A DNA stretch of 64,000 nucleotides from Ferruginibacter sp. (GCA_028288705.1 JAQBNH010000007.1:186001-250000); one strand, 5' to 3'; counted from the first letter of the stretch, positions 16,715 through 26,664 are shown. The notes: generated by a model not told the origin, from the sequence alone. Program-made: numbers and translations.

Positions 16715-17488
16715 TTAAGGGGAAATCTGCAACATATCGTAGGCAAGCGCACAGCCGTCAGGCAGGCTTGCAGAAACCCCGGCATGTAAACCCAGCTGAT
16801 GGCTGATATGCGTGAAGTAAGCCTGTTTTATGCCTAGCTCTGCCGATAATTCAACCGCTTCTGAAAGTGTAAAATGCGAAATATGTGGCTCATGACGCAA
16901 GGCATTTACCACGAGCACTTCAGTCCCGCGTATCTTGGCTTTTTCCTGCTCATCAATTCGATTGGCATCTGTGATATAGGTAAAATTTCCAAAGCGAAAC
17001 CCGAGGACCGGCATGCGCATATGCCAGACCGAAACCGGTGTCACTAAAATATCGCCCACAGTAAAGGGCTCGTCAGAAATCGTATGAAGATGAATATCGG
17101 GAATACCGGGATATTTATGTTCAGCAAAAATGTAAGAGAATTCCTGGTGAAGGGAGCGCTGGGTTAATTCATTCGCATAAACGGCGATCGCTTTTTCATT
17201 AAAATAATTAAAAGCACGCACATCATCGAGTCCGGCAACATGGTCTTTATGTGGATGTGTAAATAAAACGGCGTCCAGTTTTTTTACATCTGCGCGCAAC
17301 ATCTGGTAACGAAAATCGGGGGTTGTATCTACCACAATTGTCGTGGTTTTGCTTTCTACCAAAATGGAAGAACGTAAGCGATTGTCCCTTTTATCTGTGG
17401 AAGTACAAACCTCGCAATCGCAGGCAATCATCGGCACACCACTGCTGGTACCGGTACCGAGGAACGTTATTTTTAGAGGGGTCTCCAT
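16715..17488 (-). CDS. PhnP-like MBL-fold phosphodiesterase
   Basis: 257-residue metallo-beta-lactamase-fold protein of the PhnP/RNase Z-like branch. The metal motif is H78-P-H80-K-D82-H83. A second cysteine motif C23-D-C25-E-V-C28 matches the extra zinc site of PhnP-type cyclic phosphodiesterases. Further ligands lie in VSVWHMRMP and HISHFTLSEA. The substrate may be a cyclic phosphodiester, but no phosphonate genes are nearby. It sits between the HhH gene and a small conserved protein on the same strand. Confidence 0.88.
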   Translation of the reverse strand: METPLKITFLGTGTSSGVPMIACDCEVCTSTDKRDNRLRSSILVESKTTTIVVDTTPDFRYQMLRADVKKLDAVLFTHPHKDHVAGLDDVRAFNYFNEKAIAVYANELTQRSLHQEFSYIFAEHKYPGIPDIHLHTISDEPFTVGDILVTPVSVWHMRMPVLGFRFGNFTYITDANRIDEQEKAKIRGTEVLVVNALRHEPHISHFTLSEAVELSAELGIKQAYFTHISHQLGLHAGVSASLPDGCALAYDMLQISP

Positions 17489-17532
17489 GTTGCCGAAGCA
17501 AAAATACGCAGCTGGAGTTTATGCAACGCGGA

Positions 17533-17802
17533 TTATTTGTGTTCTTCCACCGCCATCAACTCTGTATACAGTTTCTGGCTTTCGTGAGTAAGCGCGTCGA
17601 AATTTATCTCGAGCTGGGGAAGCAATTCGATCAGGGTATTGATCCGCCCTTCTGTTTGCAGAAATTTATTCAGCACAACAACACTACGCGCCTGCAAAAT
17701 GCAATAGCCACTTTGGAACGTACCTCTTTCATACCGGATCACATAGCCACAATCCTCAACGATCTTCTCAATTTTATCCAGTGTATGTTGCGTGAATTTC
17801 AT
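17533..17802 (-). CDS. Conserved small hypothetical protein
   Basis: 89 residues, no signal or membrane segment. It is predicted to be mixed alpha/beta at the N-terminus (KIEKIVEDCGYVIRYERGTFQSGYCILQ) and helical at the C-terminus. I recognise this as a conserved Bacteroidota hypothetical protein without assigned function. It lies 44 bases upstream of the PhnP-like gene on the same strand and may share its transcript. Confidence 0.75.
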   Translation of the reverse strand: MKFTQHTLDKIEKIVEDCGYVIRYERGTFQSGYCILQARSVVVLNKFLQTEGRINTLIELLPQLEINFDALTHESQKLYTELMAVEEHK

Positions 17803-17909
17803 GGTGTTATAGCACTCCTTTTTCTACAGCAAATTTAACGGCAACGCAGGCTTTGAGGGTTTCTAGTTGTCCACAAATGTTTAAAAGTTTTGCTGCGCCA
17901 AATGATATT

Positions 17910-19466
17910 TTATTTATTCGACATGCGAATCACGGGCACGATCATTTCTTCCAGGCTGATACCGCCGTGCTGGAAAGTATTGCGGTAATAGTTTACAAAA
18001 TGATTGTAGTTATTGGGATAGCAAAGGAACATATCACCTTTGGCAAAGATGAAACTTGAATTCACGTTCGGCACGGGTAAGCCGGCTTCTTTCGGATCGC
18101 GGAAAGCCAATACATCTTTCGCTTCGTAATTCAGGTTACGCCCGTGTTTGTAGCGGAGATTCGCCGTTGTTTGTTTATCTCCAATCACTTTCGCCGGTGT
18201 TTTAACGCGGGTGCTGCCATGGTCAGTTGCTACAACCATATTCATTTTTTTATCAGCGATCTTCTTCAACGCCTGGTGTAAAGGGCTGTGTTCAAACCAG
18301 CTTTCGGTGATACTGCGATAACTGGTTTCATCACCGGCCAGTTCTTTCAATACTTCCATTTCTGTACGCGCATGGCTGAGCATATCCACGAAGTTGTACA
18401 CGATCACATTGAAATCATTCTGCAAAAAATTATGCATGTTGTCCACGAGTTTCTGGCCATCATGATTATTGGTGATCTTTGTATAAGAAAATTTCAGATC
18501 GCCTTTGCCCATTTTTTTCAACTGTGCTTTCAAAAATTCTTCTTCGTACAAATTCTTGCCGCCTTCTTCATCATCGTTCTTCCATTGTGAAGGAAAATTC
18601 TTTTCGATATCGATTGGCAACATTCCGGCGAAGATGGCGTTACGTGCATATTGTGTGGCAGTAGGAAGGATGGCGTAAAAAGTTTCTTCTTCATGGATGC
18701 GAAAACTTTCGGCAAAAATATGCTGGATCGCTTTCCACTGATCGAAGCGTAAATTATCGATCAGTACAAAAAATAAGGGTGTGCCTTTTTCAAGATGCGG
18801 GAGTACTTTATATTTCAACAACGTATGGCTCATGATCGGGCCATCTGTGCTTTTTGGGGCAACCCACGAAGCATAATTCCTGGAAATAAATTTAAAAAAT
18901 TCGGTGTTGGCTTCCTGCTTTTGTGTTTGAAAAACTTCCTGCATTTCCGGGCTGTCACTTTTCTTCATTTCCAACTCCCAATACACCAGTTTTTTGTATA
19001 AGTCCATCCATTCGTTGTAATCGGGGTTGCTGTTGAGCGTCATGAATAAGCTGCGGAATTCCTGTTGATAAGCTGCGGTTGTTTTTTCCGCAACAAGGCG
19101 TTTGTTATCGATCAGTTTTTTTAAGCTCAGCCATACCTGGTTTGGATTTACCGGCTTGATCAGGTAATCGCTGATCTGGCTGCCGATTGCTTCGTCCATC
19201 AGGTTCTCCGCTTCATTTTTGGTAATTAAAACAACAGGAAGATTATTATTCTGCTCTTTGATTTGCTGCAATGTTTGCAGGCCGGTAATGCCCGGCATAG
19301 TTTCATCCAGTAAGACCACATCCACAATATTATCCTTCACATATTCTACTGCATCAAAGCCATTCGTTTTCGTTGCGACTTCGTAGCCTTTATTCTCTAA
19401 AAACATGATCTGTGAAGTAAGGCTGTCGATTTCATCATCAACCCAAAGTATTTTAGCTAAACTCAT
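17910..19466 (-). CDS. porX: PorX-type response regulator with PglZ domain
   Basis: 518 residues from the ATG at 19466; the frame continues upstream without family character. The N-terminal receiver has acidic D10/D11, phospho-acceptor D54 in VLLDETMPG, and K104. A linker helix leads to a PglZ-type alkaline-phosphatase-superfamily domain (about 200-515) with LIDNLRFDQWK, YNFVDMLSHARTEME and ATDHGSTRVKTP. This is the PorX layout; in Porphyromonas gingivalis PorX with its kinase PorY controls type IX secretion, and the PglZ domain is an oligonucleotide phosphodiesterase. A PorY partner is not in the window. Confidence 0.93.
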   Translation of the reverse strand: MSLAKILWVDDEIDSLTSQIMFLENKGYEVATKTNGFDAVEYVKDNIVDVVLLDETMPGITGLQTLQQIKEQNNNLPVVLITKNEAENLMDEAIGSQISDYLIKPVNPNQVWLSLKKLIDNKRLVAEKTTAAYQQEFRSLFMTLNSNPDYNEWMDLYKKLVYWELEMKKSDSPEMQEVFQTQKQEANTEFFKFISRNYASWVAPKSTDGPIMSHTLLKYKVLPHLEKGTPLFFVLIDNLRFDQWKAIQHIFAESFRIHEEETFYAILPTATQYARNAIFAGMLPIDIEKNFPSQWKNDDEEGGKNLYEEEFLKAQLKKMGKGDLKFSYTKITNNHDGQKLVDNMHNFLQNDFNVIVYNFVDMLSHARTEMEVLKELAGDETSYRSITESWFEHSPLHQALKKIADKKMNMVVATDHGSTRVKTPAKVIGDKQTTANLRYKHGRNLNYEAKDVLAFRDPKEAGLPVPNVNSSFIFAKGDMFLCYPNNYNHFVNYYRNTFQHGGISLEEMIVPVIRMSNK

Positions 19467-19586
19467 GTAAATATTTTTTTTGCTGGCAACGAACAACTGC
19501 TGAATGCTGAACTGCATGCTGGTGAAAGAAACGACACTTAAGATAAGGCCATTCCTGCAAATTTAATTTTTTAAAAAGATGCTTTG

Positions 19587-19594
19587 TAGCTTTG
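19587..19594 (+). promoter_or_regulatory. Putative promoter of the HD phosphohydrolase gene
   Basis: TAGCTTTG matches TAnnTTTG and lies 25 bases before the ATG at 19620. A T-rich stretch sits near the expected -33 position but has no clear TTG. Confidence 0.45.
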
Positions 19595-19619
19595 TGCCAC
19601 TTTGTAATTTGTTTAACAT

Positions 19620-20822
19620 ATGGATAAAAGCCCCGACAGAATGCCTTTTCACAAGATTATTAATGATCCTGTTTATGGCTTTATCACGATTGATGATGCG
19701 CTGATCAATGATATTATTGCACATCCTTATTACCAGCGCCTGCGCCGCATCAGCCAGATGGCCATGGCAAATTTGGTTTACCCGGGCGCCGTGCATTCGC
19801 GTCTCCATCATTCGCTTGGTGCTTATCACCTGATGCGTTGTGCTTTGCAGGAACTCATCTCCAAAGGATTTGACATCAATGCAGAAGAACAGCAGGCAGC
19901 AAAAATCGCGATCCTGTTACATGATATTGGCCATGGCCCGTTTTCACATGCGCTCGAAAATGTTTTAGCAGAAGGGCGGCATCATGAGCAACTTTCCCTG
20001 TTGCTGATTGAAGACCTGAATAAATATTTCGGCGGGAAACTGCAAATGGCCATCGATATTTTTACCGACAAATACCCCAAGAAATACCTCCACCAGCTGG
20101 TAAGCGGGCAGCTTGATGTAGACCGGATGGATTACCTCACCCGCGATAGTTTTTTCACGGGCGTAAATGAAGGATCTATTGCCTACGACCGCATTTTAAA
20201 AATGCTCACCGTTCATGATGGTGAGTTGATGGTGGAAGAAAAAGGCATCTATTCCATCGAAAAATTTTTAGTGGCGCGAAGGCTGATGTACTGGCAGGTG
20301 TATTTGCATAAAACTGTTTTAAGTGCGGAGCAAATGTTGCAACGCATTATCCGCAGGGCAAAATTTGTACATGCCGAATGCCCGGGCGTACTCAATATCT
20401 TTATCAACGGCAAACTCGAAGACATCAGCGTACAGCAGTTTTGCGAGATAGATGATCATGATGTACTGATGGCGATCAAAACCTGGTGCAGCCACCCGGA
20501 TAAAGTGTTGGCAACGCTTTGCCAGGGCATCATCAACCGCCATTTACTAAAAGTGAAATACTCGGCAGAGCCCGTTGACCCTAAATTGCTGGATGAAAAA
20601 AGAACGGAAGTGATGAGGCGTTTAGGTATTGATGCTGCTGATGCGGGCTGGCTTGTTTTTACGGGAGAAGCTTCGAGCAGCACGTATAATTTTGAAAACG
20701 AACATATCCATATCCTGTTTAAAGATGGCTCTGTAAAAGATATTTCCGAAGTGGATAATGCGCTGATCAATGAAAACCTGAAAGGCAAGGTTAAAAAATA
20801 TTACATTTGTTCCCTTAGATAG
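19620..20822 (+). CDS. HD-domain phosphohydrolase (COG1078 type)
   Basis: 400 residues. The HD signature is complete: RLHHSLGAYH with H64, H101-D102 in LLHDIGHGPFSH, and a later DVDRMDYLTRDS aspartate. This pattern defines the COG1078/SAMHD1-like family, whose studied members hydrolyse dNTPs or other nucleotides. Substrate and allosteric behaviour here are unknown. The C-terminal third (GEASSSTYNFENEHIHILFKDGS) is typical of the Bacteroidota version. It precedes lpxD by 90 bases. Confidence 0.88.
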   Translation: MDKSPDRMPFHKIINDPVYGFITIDDALINDIIAHPYYQRLRRISQMAMANLVYPGAVHSRLHHSLGAYHLMRCALQELISKGFDINAEEQQAAKIAILLHDIGHGPFSHALENVLAEGRHHEQLSLLLIEDLNKYFGGKLQMAIDIFTDKYPKKYLHQLVSGQLDVDRMDYLTRDSFFTGVNEGSIAYDRILKMLTVHDGELMVEEKGIYSIEKFLVARRLMYWQVYLHKTVLSAEQMLQRIIRRAKFVHAECPGVLNIFINGKLEDISVQQFCEIDDHDVLMAIKTWCSHPDKVLATLCQGIINRHLLKVKYSAEPVDPKLLDEKRTEVMRRLGIDAADAGWLVFTGEASSSTYNFENEHIHILFKDGSVKDISEVDNALINENLKGKVKKYYICSLR

Positions 20823-20912
20823 CTGTTAGCTAAACTGCCCGCGTACCCAAGTCCTGGAAACCCGCTCTGCAGTGCTTGCTAAACGCTCAGCAAAAGGCTA
20901 AAGCAATTATTT

Positions 20913-21956
20913 ATGCAATTCAGCGCAGCGCAAATCGCACTCATCATCGGCGGCAAAGTAGAAGGCAATGCCGACACCAGTGTGGCTTCATTTGGTAAAA
21001 TTGAAGAGGCTAAAGCCGGGCAGCTGGCGTTTTTAGCTAACCCCAAGTATGAAGATCATTTATATACTACATCAGCTTCGGTGATCATCGTTAATGAATC
21101 TTTGCAATTGAAAGAAGCCGTTGCTGCAACGCTGATCCGTGTTCCTGATGCCTACAGTGCCTTCGCAACATTACTCGATAAATACCAGCAGATCAAAACC
21201 CAGCAATTGTCGGGGATAGAAGAACCCGTGTTTATTCACGCATCTGTGAAAAAAGGCGAGAATGTATATATCGGTGCCTTCGTTTATATCGGTGAAAACG
21301 CCATCCTCGGCAACGGGGTGAAAATATTTCCCAATACGTATATCGGCAATAATGTTACGATCGATGACAATACCATCATTCATGCAGGCGTGAAGATCTA
21401 CCATGATTGTGTGATCGGTAAAAATGTGTCCGTTCATGCAGGAACAGTGATCGGTAGTGATGGTTTTGGTTACGCACCTCAGCCTGACGGCAGCCTGAAG
21501 AAAGTGCCGCAAATTGGAAATGTGGTCATTGAAGACGGCGTGGAGATCGGCGCTAATACAACCATCGATCGTGCAACGATCGGCAGTACACTAATCAAAG
21601 CCGGGGCTAAACTGGATAACCTGTTACAGATCGCCCATAATGTTGAAGTAGGCAATAACAGCGTGATTGCGGCGCAAAGTGGAGTAAGTGGCAGTACCAA
21701 AATTGGCAAGAACGTGATGATCGGCGGACAAGCCGGCATCGTCGGACATATCCAGATCGCAGATGGCAGTAAGATCAATGCCCAAAGCGGTGTAAGCAAA
21801 TCATTAAAACAACCCAACAGCGCCGTTACCGGCTCACCCGCTTACGATTATACAGCCGCTTTACGCAGCCAGGCAGTTTTTCGCAATCTTCCCCAACTGG
21901 AAAAAAGGATCGCAGAACTGGAGCAACTAGTGCGCGATCTTGTGGCAAAGCAGTAA
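20913..21956 (+). CDS. lpxD: UDP-3-O-(3-hydroxyacyl)glucosamine N-acyltransferase
   Basis: 347 residues. The N-terminal uridine-binding domain ([17 protein letters not shown]) is followed by a left-handed beta-helix of hexapeptide repeats ([17 protein letters not shown] and on). The catalytic His lies in the [11 protein letters not shown] stretch, and a C-terminal helix ends the chain. LpxD adds the N-linked acyl chain in the third step of lipid A synthesis. It leads the lpxD, lpxC-fabZ, lpxA run, the usual order in Bacteroidota. Confidence 0.95.
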   Translation: MQFSAAQIALIIGGKVEGNADTSVASFGKIEEAKAGQLAFLANPKYEDHLYTTSASVIIVNESLQLKEAVAATLIRVPDAYSAFATLLDKYQQIKTQQLSGIEEPVFIHASVKKGENVYIGAFVYIGENAILGNGVKIFPNTYIGNNVTIDDNTIIHAGVKIYHDCVIGKNVSVHAGTVIGSDGFGYAPQPDGSLKKVPQIGNVVIEDGVEIGANTTIDRATIGSTLIKAGAKLDNLLQIAHNVEVGNNSVIAAQSGVSGSTKIGKNVMIGGQAGIVGHIQIADGSKINAQSGVSKSLKQPNSAVTGSPAYDYTAALRSQAVFRNLPQLEKRIAELEQLVRDLVAKQ

Positions 21957-22056
21957 TGATCAAAGAAATTGTTTAGTAATTGATACTGCTTCTGAAGTGA
22001 TACTGAAGCCGGAATCCCGATTCCCTCCCATCTGCTTTAGCATTGAAAAAATCGAA

Positions 22057-22064
22057 TATCTTTG
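22057..22064 (+). promoter_or_regulatory. Putative lpxC-fabZ promoter, -7 box
   Basis: TATCTTTG matches TAnnTTTG exactly. The box ends 19 bases before the ATG at 22084, and a TTTAG lies about 17 bases upstream of it. Confidence 0.5.
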
Positions 22065-22083
22065 CGCAAATTGATATTGTCGC

Positions 22084-23490
22084 ATGGATAAGAATTTTAA
22101 TGCAGATAAACAGCATACGCTGGCAACGGCGGTCAGCATTTCCGGAACAGGTTTACACACAGGGATCAACGTAGATATGACTTTAAAACCGGCAAATGCG
22201 GGTTTTGGTTTCCAGTTTCAACGGATCGACTTACCGGGTGCGCCAATTATTAAAGCAGATTGTGATTTGGTAACCGATACTTCCAGGGGAACAACACTGG
22301 AACAGGGCAATGTGAAAGTGAGTACGGTGGAACATGTTCTTGCCGCATTGGTGGGAATGGGCGTTGATAATTGCCTGATCGAAGTAAATGGCCCCGAGAT
22401 ACCGATCATCGATGGCAGCAGCCAGCCTTTCGTTGCGATCATTGAAAAAGGCGGTGTGCTGGAACAGGAAGCCGCAAAAGCCTGGTATACAATCGACACC
22501 AATATTTCTTTTTATGATGAAAAGAAACGCGTGGAAATGACCGCACTTCCTGCAACAGATTACGAGATCACAACGCTCATCGATTTTAACAGCCCGGTTT
22601 TAGGTACGCAGCATGCCAGCCTGAAATCCATGAAAGATTTTAATACAGAAATTTCTCCCTGCCGTACATTTTGTTTCCTTCACGAACTGGAAATGTTACT
22701 TGATAACAACCTGATCAAAGGCGGCGATATCAATAACGCCATTGTAGTAGTGGATAAGCCGGTGACTGAAGATGAAATGAGCCGCCTGGCAAAGGCATTC
22801 GGCCGTACAAAGGTAGAAGTGAAAAGTGAAGGCTACCTGAACAACCTCGAATTACGTTTCCCCAATGAACCGGCGCGTCATAAGCTGCTCGATGTTGTGG
22901 GAGATCTTGCCTTAATCGGCTACCCGATCAAGGCGCATATCATTGCCAATCGTCCGGGCCACAGCAGCAACGTGGAATTTGCCAGGAAGATCAAGCAATA
23001 CATAAAGAAGAACAAACATACCAAAGGCATTCCCATCTACGATCCCAACCAGCAACCCGTATATACACTGCAGCAAATTGAAAAAACGTTGCCGCACCGT
23101 TATCCATTCCTGTTGGTAGACAAGATCATTGAACTTACAGATACGCAGATCGTGGGCATTAAAAACGTAACTTTCAACGAGTTTTTCTTCCAGGGACATT
23201 TCCCGGGCAACCCCGTGATGCCTGGTGTGTTGCAGGTGGAAGCGCTGGCGCAAACTGGTGGTATTCTTTGTATCAACGCGATGCCAGATGGCGAGTACGA
23301 CACGTATTTTATCAAGATCGACAATTGCAAGTTTAAGCAGAAAGTGGTGCCAGGAGATACAATGATCCTGAAAATGGAACTTATCGAACCGATCCGCCGC
23401 GGCATTTGCGCGATGAAAGGCAGTGTTTATGTAGGAAACAAGCTTTGTACAGAAGGAGAATTTACTGCACAATTAGTGAAAAGAAGTTAA
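22084..23490 (+). CDS. Bifunctional LpxC deacetylase / FabZ dehydratase fusion
   Basis: 468 residues with two enzymes in one chain. Residues 1 to about 310 are LpxC, the zinc deacetylase of lipid A synthesis: E83-H84 in STVEHVLAAL, H266 and D270 in RHKLLDVVGD, and H293 in NRPGHSSN. Residues from about 325 on are FabZ: PHRYPFLLVDKI, active His372 in GHFPGNPVMPG, and Glu386. FabZ dehydrates 3-hydroxyacyl-ACP, which competes with LpxA/LpxD for the same acyl donor. The fusion is a known Bacteroidota/Chlorobi trait. Both active sites are intact, so both activities are expected. Confidence 0.96.
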   Translation: MDKNFNADKQHTLATAVSISGTGLHTGINVDMTLKPANAGFGFQFQRIDLPGAPIIKADCDLVTDTSRGTTLEQGNVKVSTVEHVLAALVGMGVDNCLIEVNGPEIPIIDGSSQPFVAIIEKGGVLEQEAAKAWYTIDTNISFYDEKKRVEMTALPATDYEITTLIDFNSPVLGTQHASLKSMKDFNTEISPCRTFCFLHELEMLLDNNLIKGGDINNAIVVVDKPVTEDEMSRLAKAFGRTKVEVKSEGYLNNLELRFPNEPARHKLLDVVGDLALIGYPIKAHIIANRPGHSSNVEFARKIKQYIKKNKHTKGIPIYDPNQQPVYTLQQIEKTLPHRYPFLLVDKIIELTDTQIVGIKNVTFNEFFFQGHFPGNPVMPGVLQVEALAQTGGILCINAMPDGEYDTYFIKIDNCKFKQKVVPGDTMILKMELIEPIRRGICAMKGSVYVGNKLCTEGEFTAQLVKRS

Positions 23491-23529
23491 GGCAGGCGTT
23501 TAAAATACATCATCAATTATTAATCATCA

Positions 23530-24327
23530 ATGATCCACCCGCACACTTATATTCACCCAAATGCCAAGCTGGCCACAAACGTAAAGATCGATCCTTTCAG
23601 TGTGATCCATCAGAACGTGGAGATCGGTGAAGGAACCTGGATCGGCAGCAATGTTACGATCATGGAAGGCGCCAGGGTTGGAAAAAACTGCCGCATCTTC
23701 CCAGGCGCTGTTATCGCAGCTATCCCGCAGGACCTTAAATATGAAGGCGAGAATACAACGGTAGAGATCGGTGACAATACTACGATCCGCGAGTTCGTTA
23801 CCATCAACCGCGGCAGTAAAGATCGCTGGACAACCAAGGTAGGTGATAATTGCCTGATCATGGCGTACAGTCATATTGCACACGATTGTGTTGTGGGTAA
23901 TAATTGTATTATGAGCAACAACACGCAAATGGCCGGGCACGTGATCATGGGCGACCATGCGATCCTTGCCGGGATGTGTGCCATTCACCAGTTTGTACAG
24001 ATCGGCCAGCATTCTTTCGTGAGTGGTGGGTCGCTCGTTAGCAAAGATGTTCCGCCTTATATTAAAGCGGGGCGCACGCCATTGAGTTATGCCGGGGTAA
24101 ATTCTGTTGGTTTAAAAAGACGGGGGTTTTCTGTGGACAGGATCAACGAGATCTTAAATATTTACCGCATCATCTATAATAAAAATCTGAATACATCACA
24201 GGCGCTTCATTATATCGAAGAAGAATTACCAGCCACCGATGAACGTGATGAAATTGTCACCTTCATCCAGGAAAGCGGGCGTGGCATCATCAAAAGATTC
24301 GGCAAAGGCAGCAGCGACGATGAATAG
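23530..24327 (+). CDS. lpxA: UDP-N-acetylglucosamine acyltransferase
   Basis: 265 residues, full length. Left-handed beta-helix repeats begin at IHPHTYIHPNAKLATNVKIDPF. The catalytic His lies in MAYSHIAHDCVVG. A C-terminal helical domain includes LKRRGFSVDRINEIL. LpxA performs the first acylation of lipid A synthesis. It follows lpxC-fabZ by 39 bases and precedes an ABC ATPase by 19 bases on the same strand, so the four genes from lpxD may form one operon. Confidence 0.96.
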   Translation: MIHPHTYIHPNAKLATNVKIDPFSVIHQNVEIGEGTWIGSNVTIMEGARVGKNCRIFPGAVIAAIPQDLKYEGENTTVEIGDNTTIREFVTINRGSKDRWTTKVGDNCLIMAYSHIAHDCVVGNNCIMSNNTQMAGHVIMGDHAILAGMCAIHQFVQIGQHSFVSGGSLVSKDVPPYIKAGRTPLSYAGVNSVGLKRRGFSVDRINEILNIYRIIYNKNLNTSQALHYIEEELPATDERDEIVTFIQESGRGIIKRFGKGSSDDE

Positions 24328-24346
24328 TTAGCTTAGCGGAACAACC

Positions 24347-24964
24347 ATGCAAATTTCTTTAACCAATACGGGTAAACGCTATAACCGCGACTGGATCTTC
24401 CGCCACCTCGATTTCACTTTTGAGCCTGCTGCGAAATATGCCATCACAGGTTCTAACGGTTCGGGCAAATCTACTCTGCTGCAGGTTATTGCAGGTGCTT
24501 TATTGCACACCGAAGGCAAAGTGGAATTTTCAGAAACCATCAACGGAACATCAAAAAGTATTGAACAACCTTACAGCCGGCTGTCATTCGCAGGGCCTTA
24601 TCTCGACCTGATTGAAGAAATGACTGCCACAGAATTTCTGAACTTTCATTCCAGTTTTAAACCCTTTACAACTACAGTTCCGGCCATGCTGGAGGAAGTG
24701 GCTTTAGGAAATGCAGCACAAAAGCAGATCCGGTATTTTAGCAGCGGGATGAAACAACGATTGAAATTAGCACAGGGATTTTTTTGCCAGTCGCCGGTAT
24801 TGTTGCTGGATGAACCGACCACCAACCTCGATGCAGACGGTGTTGCGTTGTACCAGCAGCTGATTAAAAAATATACGGAGAACAAGCTCGTGATCGTTAG
24901 CAGTAATGATCCGGAGGAATACCGGTTTTGCCAAAAGCTGATATCAATAGCAGACTATAAATAA
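24347..24964 (+). CDS. ABC transporter ATP-binding protein
   Basis: 205 residues, a single nucleotide-binding domain. Walker A is GSNGSGKST, the signature is FSSGMKQRLKLAQG, and Walker B is VLLLDEPTTNLD. It lacks its own membrane domain and no permease is adjacent. It resembles the small CcmA-like ATPases often found downstream of lpxA in Bacteroidota. Link to LPS export is inferred from position only. Its stop is one base from the stop of the convergent DUF1801 gene, with no terminator between. Confidence 0.88.
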   Translation: MQISLTNTGKRYNRDWIFRHLDFTFEPAAKYAITGSNGSGKSTLLQVIAGALLHTEGKVEFSETINGTSKSIEQPYSRLSFAGPYLDLIEEMTATEFLNFHSSFKPFTTTVPAMLEEVALGNAAQKQIRYFSSGMKQRLKLAQGFFCQSPVLLLDEPTTNLDADGVALYQQLIKKYTENKLVIVSSNDPEEYRFCQKLISIADYK

Positions 24965-24965
24965 A

Positions 24966-25427
24966 CTATCCTTCGCGCTTCATATTTTTTTCATACGTGT
25001 CTATCCAGTCTTTCAGCGATACTTTTTTGATCAATTCTTCGATCAGTTTGTAAGGAATATTTTCAGGATTTTTAAACCGGATACAACTTTTTCCCATATC
25101 TAGTTTTGCGTCGCTATACTTCGGGTATTCGGTGACGAACCATTCCAGTAATTCCGGTTTTCCATACACGCCCATATGGTAGAGCGAGATGAAATTCTTT
25201 TGTGAAGCCAGGCAGATAAAGGGCAGTGGTAATTTTGGATCGCAGTGGTAACCTGCGGGATAAACACTATGCGGCACAACATATCCGAGCATGCCATAAC
25301 TCATCACTTCCTGGAATCCTTTCGGGATATTTTTTTTAATAACGTTGCGCAGTTTCGTCATCGCCCCGCGCCTGTCTTCAGGCAATTCTTTCAAATAAGC
25401 TTCCGGACTGTTGGCTTTGGATGTCAT
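24966..25427 (-). CDS. DUF1801 domain-containing protein
   Basis: About 153 residues from the ATG at 25427; the frame extends to 25466, but that would overlap the upstream gene. It belongs to the DUF1801/YdhG-like fold, seen in RGAMTKLRNVIKKNIPKGFQEVMSYGMLGY and the C-terminal GKSCIRFKNPENIPYKLIEELIKKV. The fold is related to frataxin-like iron-binding proteins, but the function is unknown. It lies just downstream of alanine dehydrogenase on the same strand. Confidence 0.88.
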   Translation of the reverse strand: MTSKANSPEAYLKELPEDRRGAMTKLRNVIKKNIPKGFQEVMSYGMLGYVVPHSVYPAGYHCDPKLPLPFICLASQKNFISLYHMGVYGKPELLEWFVTEYPKYSDAKLDMGKSCIRFKNPENIPYKLIEELIKKVSLKDWIDTYEKNMKREG

Positions 25428-25449
25428 AGCGGTTTTTTTGTAAAATACA

Positions 25450-26664
25450 TCATCGCCGGCTTGCAATCAAGAGGTTGAGGTCAGTATATTTCAAATCGAA
25501 TCTTTCGCTGAGGTGAAAGTTAGTCAGCGAGCCTTTAAACAAATAAATCCCGCTGCGGATATTGATCTTATGCCAGATCACATTATCAATTCCTCCCTCT
25601 TCGGCAGTTTCCAGCAATAAAGGCATGAGCACATTACTGATGGCCTGGGAGGCAGTACGGGCAAAGCCGCTCGGAATATTGGGGACGCAATAATGGATCA
25701 CGTCATATTTTTTAAAGAAGGGCTTTTTATGTGTTGTTACCATACTTGTTTCGAAGCAACCACCGTGATCAATACTAACATCAACGATCACACTTCCGGG
25801 CCGCATATCGGCGACCATTTCTTCCGAAACCACGATCGGGGTTCTGCCGCCCGCACCGCTTAATGCACCAACTGCCACATCACAGGTGCGCAATTGCTTA
25901 GCGAGGATCTTTGGTTCGATGACCGATGTCCACATCCGCACGCCAATGTTATTTTGCATTCTTTTTAGCCGGTAAATACTGTTATCAAACACTTTCACAC
26001 TGGCGCCCATGGCGAGCGCTGTGCGGGCCGCATATTCACCGACGATACCAGCACCAATGATGATCACTTTTGTTGGCGGGATGCCGCTGATACCGCCAAC
26101 CAGCACGCCTTTTCCATTGTTCGCATTGCTGAGGTATTGCCCCGCGATCAGCATGACCGCACTGCCGGCGATCTCGCTCATGCTGCGAACGATAGGGTTA
26201 TGCCCGCTGCCATCTTTCAGGTTTTCAAAACTCAGTGCCGTGATCTTTTTTTGCATCATCTTTTCCAGGATATGCTTTTTCATAACGGCAAGGTGTATGG
26301 GCGAGATCACATATTGATTGGGTTTCAATAACTCGCAGTCTTCTTCACTCACGGGTGCACTCTTTACGATCACGTCGCAATCAAATATCTGCTTTTTGTC
26401 GAGCACGATCTTCGCACCGGCTTCACTGTAATCTTTGTCAGAATAATTGGCACCAAGGCCTGCATTGGTTTCTACATTCACCTCGTGGCCGTTGGCGATG
26501 ATTACACCCACAGCTTCCGGCGTAAGCGCAATCCGGTTTTCAACAAATGAATCTTCCCTGGGAATGCCGATACACAATGATTCGGTCTTGGGTTTTACGT
26601 CCAGGGTTTCTTCCAGCGTTTCGTAAGATAAAGAAGGGGAAACAAAAGGTTTTGCGCTTGCCAT
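25450..26664 (-). CDS. ald: Alanine dehydrogenase
   Basis: 404 residues. It converts L-alanine to pyruvate and ammonia with NAD+. The N-terminal substrate domain contains IGIPREDSFVENRIALTPEAV. The Rossmann nucleotide site is IIIGAGIVGEYAARTALAMGASVKVFD, and VDVSIDHGGCFETS is the family active-site segment. It shares the fold of transhydrogenase alpha subunits, but the intact catalytic segment and single-chain length favour Ald. The N-terminus has about 25 extra residues compared with typical enzymes, as in other Bacteroidota versions. Confidence 0.92.
   Translation of the reverse strand: MASAKPFVSPSLSYETLEETLDVKPKTESLCIGIPREDSFVENRIALTPEAVGVIIANGHEVNVETNAGLGANYSDKDYSEAGAKIVLDKKQIFDCDVIVKSAPVSEEDCELLKPNQYVISPIHLAVMKKHILEKMMQKKITALSFENLKDGSGHNPIVRSMSEIAGSAVMLIAGQYLSNANNGKGVLVGGISGIPPTKVIIIGAGIVGEYAARTALAMGASVKVFDNSIYRLKRMQNNIGVRMWTSVIEPKILAKQLRTCDVAVGALSGAGGRTPIVVSEEMVADMRPGSVIVDVSIDHGGCFETSMVTTHKKPFFKKYDVIHYCVPNIPSGFARTASQAISNVLMPLLLETAEEGGIDNVIWHKINIRSGIYLFKGSLTNFHLSERFDLKYTDLNLLIASRR

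Noticed and set aside
22912..23472. Minus-strand frame (186 residues) opposite lpxC-fabZ
   Set aside because: It is antisense to a well-supported enzyme and lacks any family features.
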